64,000 bases of DNA from Limnanthes douglasii subsp. nivea (taxonomy: Eukaryota; Streptophyta; Magnoliopsida; Brassicales; Limnanthaceae): NCBI GenBank assembly GCA_036936605.1, contig JAUPFV010000004.1, positions 92,034,334 to 92,098,333 on the forward strand, read 5' to 3'. The notes under the pieces are model-generated. The model had not been told where the DNA came from. It made no database searches and worked only from the letters and a program-made list of their open reading frames with translations. A program made the position numbers and the translations under genes. Numbering within the stretch: the stretch's first letter is position 1; each line of letters begins with the position of its first letter. Below are positions 10,973 to 22,016 of the stretch, piece after piece.

Positions 10973-11397
10973 AAACTCACACCAAAAGAATTTTGAGAAG
11001 ATAGGTGAAAATTTTGAGATGAAGGAATGAGAGAGTAATGAAGATGGTAAAACAGTGAAAATGAAGTAATTTATACTAATGAGATAAAAAGAGATGCAAA
11101 AAACCTAGGAGAATACGAAAAAGACAAAAGTAATGATTGAAGGCGGCGTTGACGTCATGGGTATTAAATGAAGAGGTTACTTTTTGGGATTAGTGGAAAC
11201 GCCGTTCTAGGAGAAAAACGGCCGGTGAGGTAAATCAGAAGATGACACGTGTCCCACGATCCACAACACAACTTTTGAACTTCTGAGAAGTTTTTAGTTC
11301 GGATAAATCCTGCGCAGAGCACTTGAACAGTCCGGAGAATGTTACTAGTGCTTAAGGAAGATTTTTTAGGTCTTACCAAAGGCCTTCGACAAAACCT
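10973..11397. other. Upstream region of the antisense gene, copy I
   Basis: Lies between the antisense start codon and the polypurine tract. It should contain the antisense promoter, but I see no TATA box that I would defend. No coding region is recognised. Confidence 0.45.
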
Positions 11398-11407
11398 AAA
11401 AAAGGGG
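11398..11407 (+). other. Polypurine tract, gypsy copy I
   Basis: AAAAAAGGGG four bases before the 3' LTR; it serves as the plus-strand DNA primer in LTR elements. The same tract is at 61686-61695. Confidence 0.75.
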
Positions 11408-11411
11408 CTAC

Positions 11412-11787
11412 TGATGAGTCCAGAAATATTTGTCACCCACTATAGAAACCGGAGAGGGGAAATTCGGACAAAAGCCACCCACTGAACCATCTGAACTGGA
11501 CAAAAGTACTAAAAACTAATCACCTTTTGACTAAGCTAATTGCTAATCTGCTTAATAAACTAATGAGTTTTTGAATTCGATCCGGTTTCATAAGTTTGAC
11601 CTGAAATCCCATATGGCCCATAATTAAGGGTATAAATACCCAACCACTTTCATTAATGATAATAATGAGCATTGAATACAACCAGGAAGCTTAAATCTCT
11701 CACTACAAAACACCCAAACGTTAAATACCTTTGAAACACCACAAAACACATGACCAAATAATTCTCAGCCGAAAATAATCCACACCA
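11412..11787 (+). repeat. 3' LTR, gypsy copy I
   Basis: 376 bp with TG...CA ends, followed directly by AATAC at 11788-11792. It is closest to the 3' LTR of copy III. Confidence 0.92.
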
Positions 11788-11967
11788 AATACAATATTAC
11801 AATTCATTCAATTCGCCAATAAAAGTAACTCATTTTATAACTAAGTAACTCATTCAATTGTCAACAAGTTCATACATGTATTTAGACTTTGAAATGAGAA
11901 CACAAACACAAAATTCGGGAATAAACGGGCATCTAAAACAAACACAAGCATAAATCGTGCATTATCT

Positions 11968-11992
11968 TGCCAAGATTTGTCAAATCTTGGCA
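11968..11992. repeat. Palindrome in MULE 5' region, copy I
   Basis: Perfect arms TGCCAAGATTTG and CAAATCTTGGCA separated by one T. A second, imperfect palindrome with TGCCAA and TTGGCA ends follows at about 12001-12025. The array copies have longer, 14-bp arms. Confidence 0.9.
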
Positions 11993-12567
11993 CGATTTAA
12001 TGCCAATATTTGTCAATTCTTGGCACAAAATCATCGCGCGACTAAGGTAAATTAATTAATGATTTTGCTTAAATTGGTACTCAAGTTTCTTGTAATTGTG
12101 TTTTTAATTTCCTAATATAGTTATGAATCAAAAGATATTGACAAAGATAACTTATTGTAAAAAGAAAATCAGGACGTTTAATATTGAAACCTCTAGTTGA
12201 ATTTTTAATATTGCCTACGAAGGATATCATATGTGCTCATGTTAGACTATTGGGCCCTGTTAGGACAATACGGAAGTTGGAGATATATGATTAAAGTTGG
12301 AGATGGAATGGATACAAACATAGGTGTTCCTATGATAGGATGGGTTTGTGATACTATTTATAGATTGGGGTTTCGAATGGAGGAGAAATTTCTATTGAGG
12401 CCTTGAGTTGATGGTGGCCTGACAACTTTGCTATGACTTTAAAACAAGTGTGGGTCTACATCTATAATTGGGGTTTTTATTTTGTTCATCTCTTGACTCC
12501 ATGGGCCAGAATGAGAGGGTGAGATTTTGTTGGCATTCTCTTTATTAGGACCTTTAGGTGAAGTTGA

Positions 12568-12893
12568 TGCAATCATTGTGGATGCTGGTAGAACCGATAC
12601 TATTTTTAGTTGGTTTTATTTGGATGTCCAAAAGGGGGTTTGTGTCTTCATTTTCATTAAGATTGTCATTTTCTTGATGAAAGGTGGTGCTTAGATTATT
12701 TTTTGGGTTAATTTGAAAGAAATTTTTTGATGCAATCATTGTTGATGCTGGTAGAACCGATACTATTTTTAGTTGGTTTTATTTCGATGTCAAAAATGGG
12801 GTTTGTGTCTTCATTTTCATTAAGATTGTCATTTTCTTGAAGAGAGGTGGTGCTTAGAATAATTTGTGGGTTGATTTATAAGAAAAATTTTGA
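12568..12893. repeat. 163-bp tandem duplication in MULE 5' region, copy I
   Basis: Two copies in tandem, each starting GATGCAATCATTGT and containing TGCTGGTAGAACCGATAC. Present also in copy III (62856-63180); copy II and the array units have a single copy (for example 18458-18620). Confidence 0.85.
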
Positions 12894-13536
12894 AAGAAAA
12901 TTTTCAAAATTGTAGCTGAAATCGTCGTTGTAGTCACTGAAATCCATAGTATGGGTTGATTTGAGTTGATTTTAAGTATTTTTTGGTTTTTTAAGTCTTA
13001 GATTTAGAGTTGATTTTATGTGTTTTTTGGTATTTGGGTTTATGAGTTTTTTGGTTTTTCTTGAATATTAGAGAGAAAAGTGGTAGGGCAAGAGAGAAGA
13101 GAGGAGGTAGAAAGTGAGTTAGTTGAAATAGTTAAGGTTTTTATATCCAGGATAATTTCGTATTTACAAATTTAGTGAAAACAAATTAGAATTAGAGTGT
13201 CACTATAAAAAAAACGGGATCTTGATTTAGCCGTACCCTTATTTTTTCTTCGGTCACGAATTTATGTATAATTAGATTTTAACAAATAATGATAATTAAA
13301 ATCAGTCTATTTGATTTGTAAATAGACTACTTGAGTTTATATGTCCATATACCAATGTATAGATTTTATAAATATAAAAAAGCTTAAATAATGTTTAGAT
13401 TTTTGTAAATATGAAAGAGCTTAATGCAATTTGTTGGATATATTTATATTGCTCACGTTGGGAGTTTTCTGAAGTTTTAAAACATATTTATTTTTTTCAA
13501 ACTAGTTTTCATAATAAATAAACATAAGAACTTAGA

Positions 13537-13746
13537 TTTGTGCCGATTGTCCGTTTTAGGCTCGAGTGAGGAGTCTCCGCCCTATAACATAAATTTAAAT
13601 TATTTAAAAGTCAAAAAATTAACAAAATAAAGTAATATATTTTTCTACTTTTTCATAATAACTTTTTCTATTGTACCTTTTACAATACTTCCCCAATAAA
13701 AACACTTCCTTACAATTTTTCCATATGTCTTTAATTCTCCCTCATC
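13537..13746 (-). mobile_element. Unit junction: MULE transposase scrap and unique AT-rich DNA
   Basis: About 13540-13650 matches the transposase intron and C-terminal exon start seen at 16286-16400. It is followed by about 90 bp of AT-rich DNA that I do not recognise. It marks the border between repeat units I and II. Confidence 0.6.
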
Positions 13747-14799
13747 AATAATCAATTATTTTGTTGAAATAGTAGCAGATGGATACTTAGTTTGGGTTAA
13801 ATTAGTACAGGAGGAGCCACATCAAATGTCTATCTATCTATATACTATCAGTTATAAATTTATTAAAAAAACAATAAAATCTAATAAATCTAAACAGAAC
13901 CATTACCTTAAATAAAACTTCTACAGATAGAGAGCCACACGAACTTCTTTGTTCCATGTCTAACTCGTCGAGCATATAGAGTGCACTATATGATACAAAT
14001 AAAAAAAACAGAGATTGATTCTCGATTCTTGATTTTCGATCTTAGAGTTTTTTACTAAATAAATGTAAGAGAACCCTACCATTTGATATCTTGATAATTT
14101 CATGAGGATGAACAATCGAGTACAACGTTTTATCTCGTTAATTTTTTCGTGTGTGCAGAGTCACCAGAGTTACTCGAGTAGTCAAACTCGTCATGAAGAA
14201 TGAGCGAACTCAGTGTAAACTGACTAGGTGTAGTATATTCCGACTTAAGTTTTTCTAGGTTTTCCTTTTCTTCCCTGATAACCAAAGGATAAGTAAGCTC
14301 ATTCTTTGAAAGTATCAGCCATAGAGAGAACGACTCTAGCGATAGAGTGACTAGTTTTTACTTAACCTCGTTAATGACTATAACCGTTTCTAGAAAATTA
14401 ATAGAACATTAAACAATATTTGCTAATCCGCGCTAATAAAAAAATACTCATAAAAATGGCATGCATATTGCCTAACGAATTAAAGTATTTATTAGTACAT
14501 TTTTTACTTTAAAAGTAACAAATTTTATTGATGTAAGATTTTTCAATATAGTTAAACTTAACTCATTGGTTTACAAATTTGTTTAAACATTTTAATATTT
14601 TAATTTTAGTTTGATTCTTCTTTTAATAGCACAATAGCTGCAATGCCAAGCTCCTATTCACTTTCATTATGAACTAATCGTTGATATCTTTTTGAAATAT
14701 ATGATTTTGATCCTCAATCTTGCTGGACAGGAGATGCTGTAACATCAGAAACAATTAGTAGATTCAACATATAAAAATTTGAAATAAAAGAAAACAACC
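13747..14799. repeat. Start of repeat unit II (no gene)
   Basis: Matches about 393-1306 of copy I, with an extra AT-rich stretch near 14010-14150 absent from copies I and III. The MYB exon itself is missing. No coding region recognised. Confidence 0.75.
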
Positions 14800-15501
14800 T
14801 CGCTATTCATCCAGATTTATGTAACCTAAATCAAGATATTCTAACAATGTAATAGTTGTAAGGGGATTAAAGATATTATTATTAGTGTAATCTTGTTTAA
14901 TTTTACATTTTAATGTCCAACGGGCTAACCAGTTCGTCACTTAGTTTTTAGTTCTAGAAATATGATTTATTGTCATGGTTTAAGCTAAGAGTTTCCTACA
15001 ACAATTGATAGCAATTTAAGGTACCAATGAGAATTTTATTTTTCAATCATTTCAATAAAGAAAGAAGAATCACATTCAATGTCAACATGTTTATAATTAT
15101 TCAAGCTGCAAATAATCAGATCATTCAAAAGAGTCATACTCTCAGCAACAATAGGGGTTTGTTTATTATATAGCCTACCATAAGCAACACAAATATCGCC
15201 ATTATGATTTCTAATTAAACTAAACCCACTAGACTCCCAATAAAAAAGACAAGAACCATCGGTGTTTAATTTTAATCTATTACCAATAAGAGGGTTCCAT
15301 TTTAAATAAATTTACTTTTCTATCTCTGTTCAAATAAAAAAAACAATCTACTTTACTAGAATCATTTAAATTACCAGACCATATACTATTATTAAAAATA
15401 TTAGAAGACTCTAACTCGGATAATTTAAAACAGATTTTATCAATTATAGTTTTAGATGTTACAGGATGATTGTCAAATTTTGTTGGTATATAGACCAACA
15501 T
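14800..15501 (-). pseudogene. LINE 3' fragment: RNase H domain, copy II
   Basis: Counterpart of 1307-2000. The upstream half reads MLVYIPTKFDNHPVTSKTII on the minus strand from 15501, then RNase H starts with LNTDGSCLFYW near 15265. It includes frameshifts between the two halves. It is somewhat more diverged than copies I and III are from each other. Confidence 0.7.
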
Positions 15502-15602
15502 GTAACAGAAGAAATAACATTTCTAATATGGATAGTTTTATTCTTGGAGCATAACCATCATCTAATTAGTTATTGGATGGTCATAAATCTCCCCAATCTT
15601 AA

Positions 15603-15975
15603 TGGTTTGGTTGTACCATACTAGCCAACAAGTCGGGCAACAACATAAGCCTCGACTACTTAAATTTCATAGATGATTACAGTAGCTCGGGCAGGTACAA
15701 TTGGGGACAGATGATACTGGCTCACCTCTACTGAGCTTGGCAGAGGTTGCCTACACTATATCTCTGATATGTCTGGATTCCTGGGCTTGTTAGAGACATG
15801 GATTTACGACCATTTCCCTATATTTTCTCCTGCGTAAAGCTCCAGATTTGGTATTGCACATCCTACGATGTGCAAGTATGTGCCTCTACCGTTTCGACAA
15901 AACCAGCAGGCTCAAAACGTTGTTCGAGATTACCTAGCTACCTTCACCGAGCACGATGTACGTTATAATTATCTT
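15603..15975 (+). pseudogene. Plant mobile domain fragment, copy II
   Basis: Clearest copy of the PMD relic: GRYNWGQMILAHLY, then after a frameshift SDMSGFLGLLETWIYDHFP. The first block reaches a TGA after AHLY. Convergent with the transposase on the other strand. Confidence 0.75.
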
Positions 15976-16079
15976 CATATTTAATTTCTGTAATAATTTA
16001 ACTTACTCTCATTTGCTAATGTTTAAACCTTTGTTCATATTTTGTAGGTATTATTCATGTCTTATACATACGTACAGGA

Positions 16080-17650
16080 TGTTAGAGGTCATTCTGATGT
16101 AGCTTGAATAGATGTGACATTGAAGTCTTTGGACATTGTCGAAGCATACTCTATGATACGGAGATATCTCCCCTAGATGGTAGTCTAGGACGAAACAAAC
16201 TTCGTTCGAACATTTCGAAGATGGTAGAGTGTTGAATGTGAAGCAACGAGAGAACTTTCTCCCAAAATTTATCAAACGTACATAGACTTGTGCCGATTGT
16301 CCGTTTTAGGCTCGAGTGAGCACTCTCCTCCCTATAACATAAATTTAAATTATTTAAAAGTCAAAAAATTAATAAAATAAAGTAATATATATATATATAT
16401 ATGATAATGTAAATCACCGGTTTCTAGTGTGGTTGCCCAAATGTTTAATTTTGTTCGTGTAGATATTAAGGAATTTGTGTTTCTAAATTTATATCCATTG
16501 TTTCATCACGTAATCGACAACCTTGGAATAATATGCGTAGGCTTGGTGTAACTCAACAAGGTTTTTGTTATAATCTTCGATCATCCCCGAATGGAATATA
16601 GAGGCATAAAATTATAAGAACTCTTCAACCATGTCCGCTTTCGGTAAAACGTTTTCAGTATAGGGGCCAAGTGCATAACATATTGATATGCCAAGTGCAT
16701 AACATATGAGTTGCATCCGGAAATACATCCTCGATAGCGTTCATTAAAGCCAACTCCCTATTGGTGACGACAATATTTGATAATGTGCACATGTTATTCA
16801 CCATCACACTCCTTAGAACGCTCAATGCCCAAGTGTAATTCTCTTGTTTCTCAGAGATCATAAAAACTAAATTTATACAAAAGATCTTTTTCGTCGAAGT
16901 TTGACCAACTATTTATAGCAAAGGTTTTTGATACATTGGAGTCTTGACTGTGCTATCCATTATAAGAACTTGAGAAAAAGTGCGCAATAAATCGATGCTT
17001 GTAGAATAGGCAAAAAAAATTAAGGACCTCGTCCGTTTCTTTGTTTGTTTGCTCCTAAACATAGTACTCGTGCTCTTTCAACTGACCGAATAAGTATTGC
17101 ATTTGGCGTTTACCCGTTTTTTCTACCAAATGGTGTTTTTGACGCATGTTGTAGATGGTACGCATACTAGATACATTTTGCGGATCTTTTAACTTCAAAA
17201 CATGGTATATATATCTTGGCCGAGAACCGATTGTTGCGAGTTTACGAACATACTCCTCCTCACCCGCTTTTAGCCTCCCAGCTCATGAATGACCATCCAA
17301 GTGTAAGAAGGGTTGGTGGTTGTGTTTCTCATTTCTAACTACCAATTTCCAATAACTGGGTAGTTCTAACAATGGATTTCCCCTTAGCGTGAACGAACAA
17401 CCGCATTTTTTTACAAACACTCTTGGTGCTTCTTCACAATCCTCGGTTTGTAAACACCGTACCTCTCACACTTAAAATATATCCTTGGAGTTTTATCGTC
17501 TTTACTACCATCCTCATTTTTATCGACCAATGAATCATATGCTTTTGCTTTCCTTGTAAACCCATGCAGGCAATTCCGATTTGGTGTAGACGCTCTCGGT
17601 GGTAAAAAATTGGCTATAATCGGCCATGTTACATGTGCTTCTCTCGATTC
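16080..17650 (-). pseudogene. MULE transposase, copy II
   Basis: Same domain order as copy I: zinc-finger segment, linker, catalytic core with VVTNRELALMNAIEDVFPD, then the exon after an intron near 16330-16420 that is expanded by a TA run. Again Asn replaces the second catalytic Asp. A short tandem duplication of GCCAAGTGCATAACATAT (16662-16702) repeats the MLCTW codons and breaks the HIN motif. The uninterrupted gypsy target lies just upstream at 17678-17682. Confidence 0.83.
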
Positions 17651-17677
17651 CTACACAAAGCAAAAATCATGTAAATT

Positions 17678-17682
17678 AATAC
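17678..17682. other. Empty gypsy insertion site
   Basis: GTAAATT then AATAC then AATATCAC is continuous here, whereas in copies I and III a gypsy element lies after AATAC. The same uninterrupted site recurs in the array units (for example 20857-20861). Confidence 0.88.
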
Positions 17683-18704
17683 AATATCACAATTCATTCA
17701 ATTCGCCAACAAAAGTAACTCATTTTATAACTAAGTAACTCATTCAATTGTCAACAAGTTCATACATGTATTTTGACTTTGAAATGAGAACACAAACACA
17801 GAATTCGGCAATAAACGAGCATCTAAAACAAACACAAGCATAAATCGCGCATTATCGTGCCATGATTTGTCAAATCTTGGCACAATTTGGTGCCAATATT
17901 TGTCAATTCTTGGCACAAAATCATCGCGCGACTAGGGTAAATAAATTAACGATTTTGCTTAAATTAGTACTCAAGTTGCTTGTAATCATGTTTTTAAATT
18001 CATATATAGTTATGAATCAAAAGATATTGAAAAAGATAACGTATTGTAAAAAGAAAATGAGGATGTTTAATATTGAAAACAAACCTCTTGTTGAATTTTA
18101 ATATTCCCTACGAAGGATATCATATGTGCTCATATTGTTCTATTGGGCCCTGTTAGGACAATACGGAAGTTGGCGATATATGATTAAAGTTAGAGATGGA
18201 ATGGATACAAACATAGGTGTTCCTATGATAGGATAGGTTTTTGATACTATGTATAGATTGGGGTTTCTAATGGAGGATAAATTTCTATTGAGGCCTTGAG
18301 TTGATGGTGGCATGACAACTTTTCTATGACTTTAAAACAAGTGTGGGTCTACATCTACAATTGGGGTTTTTATTTTGTTCATCTCTTGACTAGATGTGCC
18401 AGAATGAGAGGGTGAGATTTTGTTGGCATTCTCGTTATTAGGTCCTTTAGGTGGAGTTGATGCAATCATTGTGGATGCTGGTAGAGCCGATACTATTTTT
18501 AGTTGGTTTTATTTCGATGTCCAAGAGGGGTTTGTGTCTTCATTTTCATTAAGATTGTCATTTTCTTGATGAGAGGTGGTGCTTAGAATAATTTTTGGGC
18601 TGATTTGAAAGAAAATTTTCAAGATTGCAGCTGAAATCGTCGTTGTAGTCAATCCAATCTATAGTATGGTTGATTTGAGTTGATTTTAAGTGTTTTTTGG
18701 GGTT
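17683..18704. mobile_element. MULE 5' region, copy II (left part)
   Basis: Matches 11793-12998 but with one copy of the 163-bp repeat. It carries the double palindrome at 17848-17912, here with mismatches. Interrupted at 18705-18722 by the LINE insertion; the rest resumes at 34106. No gene seen. Confidence 0.75.
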
Positions 18705-18722
18705 TAAGTCTTAGATTTAGAG
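18705..18722. repeat. LINE target-site duplication, left
   Basis: AAGTCTTAGATTTAGAG(T) stands at the LINE 5' end and recurs after its poly(A) at 34088-34105. The unoccupied MULE copies have it once (near 12985-13002 and 63280-63297). Exact ends are uncertain by 1-2 bases because of the A run. Confidence 0.85.
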
Positions 18723-18836
18723 TGAAATTAGGTTAGACTAAACCTAAACAACTTTATTTTTCAAGAAACAAATCAAGAACCCTAATTCGATGATTTCTCT
18801 TCTACTCTCATTTTGTTCCTTCATTCTTAATCTTTA

Positions 18837-20129
18837 ATGGAAGAAGGAGAGGGCTCCTCTCGGATTTTCAGATCTACTGATCTGGATATTCAATTCCCAG
18901 CATTGAATAATCATTCAGGCCAAACGAAGATCAGGAATAATCCAACATTTGAGTCTACCGCAAATGTGGAAGGGAAAAAAGCGGCTTCTAAGTCCTTTGC
19001 TGATCTGTTCAAGCAAAGCACAGAAAAATTAGTTCATAAAAATGTTCAAAGTTCTTGGATAAATGGTCATGTCGAGATTAATTTTGAGGCTGCAGATCTA
19101 TTTGAACTACAATCTAAGTCTAAGCATACGATTGTTGGAAAATTTTCTACGGGTAAACCGAAATATGCAGTGGTCAAAGCATTTCTTGACTCTTTTAAAT
19201 TTAAGGGCGAATTTGAAGTCTCTTCTTGGGACTTTCGTCACATTTTTATTGAGTTTTCGTCCTTTGAAGAATTAAAATTGATCTGGAGAACAAATGTTTG
19301 GCAAACTGGTGATAAAATTATGAGGCTATTTGTTTGGTCACCCAATTTTAACTGTAACATTGAGAACCCAGCTACCCCAGTATTCGTGGATTTGCCTAAT
19401 CTGCCAGAATTCCTATATAACGAGTCCACAATTCAAGAAGTAGCCAAGTCATTAGGCTCCCCTCTAAATGTCTGGGTCCCTGAAAGTAATAGGGCTAGAC
19501 AAAATCATTGCAGAATGTGGGTAATTATGGATGTTTCTAAAGCTCTCCCTAAGGAAATTAAACTTACTTTTCGGCCACATACTTTTTGTCAAAGATTAGT
19601 CTACAGTAGAGTTCCCCAGTTCTGTAAGGAGTGTTCTCATTTAGGGCATGCTGATAAAGATTGTAAAAAACTTACCCAAAGGAAACCTGGAGATCAGGTT
19701 ATAACCTCCAAGCAAGACAATCTTGTCCCTGAGTTTCAAATCGAGAAAGATGGTAAAAAGTTGAAGTGAGTGATAGTAAATCAACAAAATGATGGAAAAA
19801 ACAGTATCGAAAATATCAAAGATTCTGATCAAAATGTGGTACCTTTGGAGGGGAATGAGATGATAGAAGCTATCCATATGCTCCAATTGGGTTCCTTAGC
19901 TATCGATGTTGATGGGTCTTCTCTGCATGATCATTCTTCGCCATCGAAACAGACTATGGGTAGTCTCCCTCAGTCCCCTGTAAACATAGAAAAAGTCAGT
20001 ATTAATGAAGAAAAGAGACTTGAGACAAGTAAAGCAAAAAGGTCTAAGCTATCCAGTTCAAAAGGGATCATATTCCCTAAATTTGTGCAACTATTTCTAG
20101 CAAAGACATTTTATACATTGGAGTTTTGA
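18837..20129 (+). pseudogene. LINE ORF1 (DUF4283 + zinc knuckle), array unit 1, type A
   Basis: Starts ATG-GAAGAAGGAGAG and encodes a gag-like RNA-binding protein typical of plant LINE ORF1. A DUF4283-like domain lies at about residues 55-190 and a CCHC zinc knuckle CKECSHLGHADKDC at about 265-278. A TGA at 19767-19769 follows GKKLK; after it the same frame continues to 20129. The final 10 or so residues come from MULE DNA because the LINE ends at the CAAC junction (20088-20091). The native C-terminus (29622-29671) is only slightly longer, so the unit carries almost the whole ORF1. Confidence 0.88.
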
Positions 20130-20835
20130 CTGTGCTACCCATTATAATAACTTGAGAAAAAGTGCGTAATAAATCGATGCTTGTAGGATGGCAAAAAAAA
20201 TTAAGGACCTCGTCCGTTTCTTTGTTTGTTCGCTCCTAAACATAGTACTCGTGCTCTTTCAACTACACGAATAAGTATTGCATTTGGGATTTGCCCGCAT
20301 TTTCTACCAAATGTTTTTGACACATGTTGTAGATGATACGCTTCCTAGATACATTTTCCGGATCTTTTAACTTCAAACCATGATATATATCTCTTGGCCG
20401 AGAACCGATTGTTGTGAGTTTACGAGCATACTCCTCCTCCTGCGCTCTTAGCCTCGCAGCTCATGAATGACCATCCAAGTGTAAGAAGGGTTGGTGGTTG
20501 TGTTTTCCATTTCTAACTACCGATTTCCAATAACTGGGTAGTTCTAACACTGGATTTCCCCTTAGCGTGAACGGACAACCGCATTTTTTTGACAAACACT
20601 CACGGTGCTTCTGCACAATCCACGGTTTGTAAACACCGTGCCTCTCAGACTTGAAATATATCCTTGGAGTTTTACCGTCTTTACTACTATCCTCATCTTT
20701 ATCGACCAATGAAACCTATGCTTTTGCTTTCCTTGTAAACGCATGCAAGCAATTCTGATTTTGTGTAAACGCTCTCAGTGGTAAAGATTTGGCTATAGTC
20801 GGCCATGTTACATGTGCTTCTCTCAGTTCCTACAG
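20088..20835 (-). pseudogene. MULE transposase N-terminal half, array unit 1
   Basis: Minus strand: zinc-finger segment from 20709 (VDKDEDSSKDGKTPRIYFK, KKCGCPFTLRG, GKHNHQP, LDGHS), then a linker with RPRDIYHGLKLKDPENV, ending in GSTVKTPMYKM where the LINE junction cuts the catalytic core. The first catalytic Asp of DSTVKT is Gly here. No catalytic activity is possible from this half. Confidence 0.82.
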
Positions 20836-20848
20836 AAAGCAAAAATCA

Positions 20849-21903
20849 TGTAAATTAATACAATATTACAATTCATTCACTTCGCCAACAAAAGTAACTC
20901 ATTTTATATTAAGTAACTCATTCAATTGTCAACAAGTTCATACATGTATTTAGACTTTGAAATGAGAACACAAACACAAAATTCGGGAATAAACAGGCAT
21001 CTAAAACAAACACAAGCATAAATCGCGCATTATCGTGCCAAGATTTGTCAAATCTTGGCACGATTTGGTGCCAAGATTTGTCAATTCTTGGCACAAAATC
21101 ATCGCGCAACTAAGGTAAATGAATTAATGATTTTGCTTAAATTAGTACTCAAGTTGCTTGTAATCGTGTTTTTAATTTCCTAATATAGTTATGAATCAAA
21201 AGATATTGAAAAAGATAACTTATTGTAAAAAGAAAATGAGGATGTTTAATATTGAAAACAAACCTCTAGTTGAATTTTAATATTTCATACGAAGGATATC
21301 ATATGTGCTCATATTGTTCTATTGGGCCCTGTTAGGACAATACGGAAGTTGGCGATATATGATTAAAGTTGGAGATGGAATGGATACAAACATAGGTGTT
21401 CCTATGATAGGATGGGTTTGTGATACTATGTACAGATTGGGGTTTCTAATGGAGGATAAATTTCTATTGAGGCCTTGAGCTGATGGTGGCCTGACAACTA
21501 TTCTATGACTTTAAAACAAGTGTGGGTCTACATCTTCAATTGGAGTTTTTATTTTGTTCATCTCTTGACTAGATGGGCCAGAATGAGAGGGTGAGATTTT
21601 GTTGGCATTCTCGTTATTAGGTCATTTTGGTGGAGTTGATGCAATCATTATGGATGCTGGTAGTGCCGATACTATTTTTAGTTGGTTTTATTTCGATGTC
21701 CAAGAGGGGTTTGTGTCTTCATTTTCATTAAGATTGTCATTTTCTTGATGAGAGGTGGTGCTTAGAATAATTTTTGGGCTGATTTGAAAGAAAGTTTTCA
21801 AAATTGCAGCTGAAATCGTCGTTGTAGTCACTCCAATCTATAGTATGGTTGATTTGAGTTAATTTTAAGTGTTTTTTTGGGTTTTAAGTCTTAGATTTAG
21901 AGT
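20849..21903. mobile_element. MULE 5' region, array unit 1
   Basis: Includes the empty gypsy site AATAC at 20857-20861, the perfect palindrome near 21036-21064 with 14-bp arms, and the single copy of the 163-bp segment. It ends at the LINE target sequence. No gene seen. Confidence 0.78.
21036..21064. repeat. 29-bp perfect palindrome with 1-nt loop
   Basis: CGTGCCAAGATTTG, T, CAAATCTTGGCACG. Followed directly by a second near-palindrome GTGCCAAGA...TCTTGGCAC at about 21069-21095. Identical copies sit at 3180-bp steps in the next two units. Confidence 0.9.
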
Positions 21904-22016
21904 GAAATTAGGTTAGACTAAACCTAAACAACTTTATTCTTCAAGAAACAAATCAAGAACCCTGATTCGATGATTTCTCTTCTACTCTCATTATGTTCCT
22001 TCATTCTTAATCTTTA

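Larger units (their letters stand above)
4198..11787 (+). mobile_element. Tat-like Ty3/gypsy LTR retrotransposon, copy I (internally deleted)
   Basis: The element is bounded by 376-bp LTRs (4198-4573, 11412-11787) that start TGATGAG and end CACACCA, with AATAC duplications outside. It carries a primer-binding-site candidate, the first part of gag, a pol with reverse transcriptase, two RNase H domains and integrase, a long antisense coding region and a polypurine tract. The second RNase H and the antisense gene between pol and the 3' LTR are hallmarks of the Tat lineage. About 2.88 kb present in copy III (most of gag, protease, start of RT) is missing here. The LTRs differ from each other at about 25 of 376 positions. 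Confidence 0.9.
1..13536. repeat. Segmental duplication copy I (pairs with 47461-63824)
   Basis: The sequence from the first base to about 13536 matches 47461-63824 in the same order and orientation with only scattered differences. Shared parts are a MYB exon 1, a LINE 3' fragment, a PMD fragment, a MULE transposase, a gypsy element at the identical site and the MULE 5' region. Copy I is about 2.8 kb shorter, mainly because of one deletion in the gypsy element. Homology ends after the bases cttaga at 13531-13536. The left end lies outside the window. Confidence 0.92.
11788..13536. mobile_element. MULE 5' region, copy I
   Basis: Continues the MULE sequence interrupted by the gypsy element; it is upstream of the minus-strand transposase. 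Contents: a strong palindrome (11968-11992), a short PRIDKSW-type repeat on the minus strand, and a 163-bp tandem duplication (12568-12893). Related sequence follows at 17683-18704, 34106-34332 and 62076-63824. I cannot find a terminal inverted repeat with confidence. No intact gene is seen. Confidence 0.65.

Noticed and set aside
13003..13260. MULE terminal inverted repeat at GGGATCTTGATTTAG
   Set aside because: I could not find its reverse complement on the other side of any unit, so it is only a possible end.
20918..21109. Minus-strand 63-codon frame with repeated PR(I/F)DKSWH
   Set aside because: It is generated by the palindromic repeats; there is no further similarity and copies I to III do not keep the frame.
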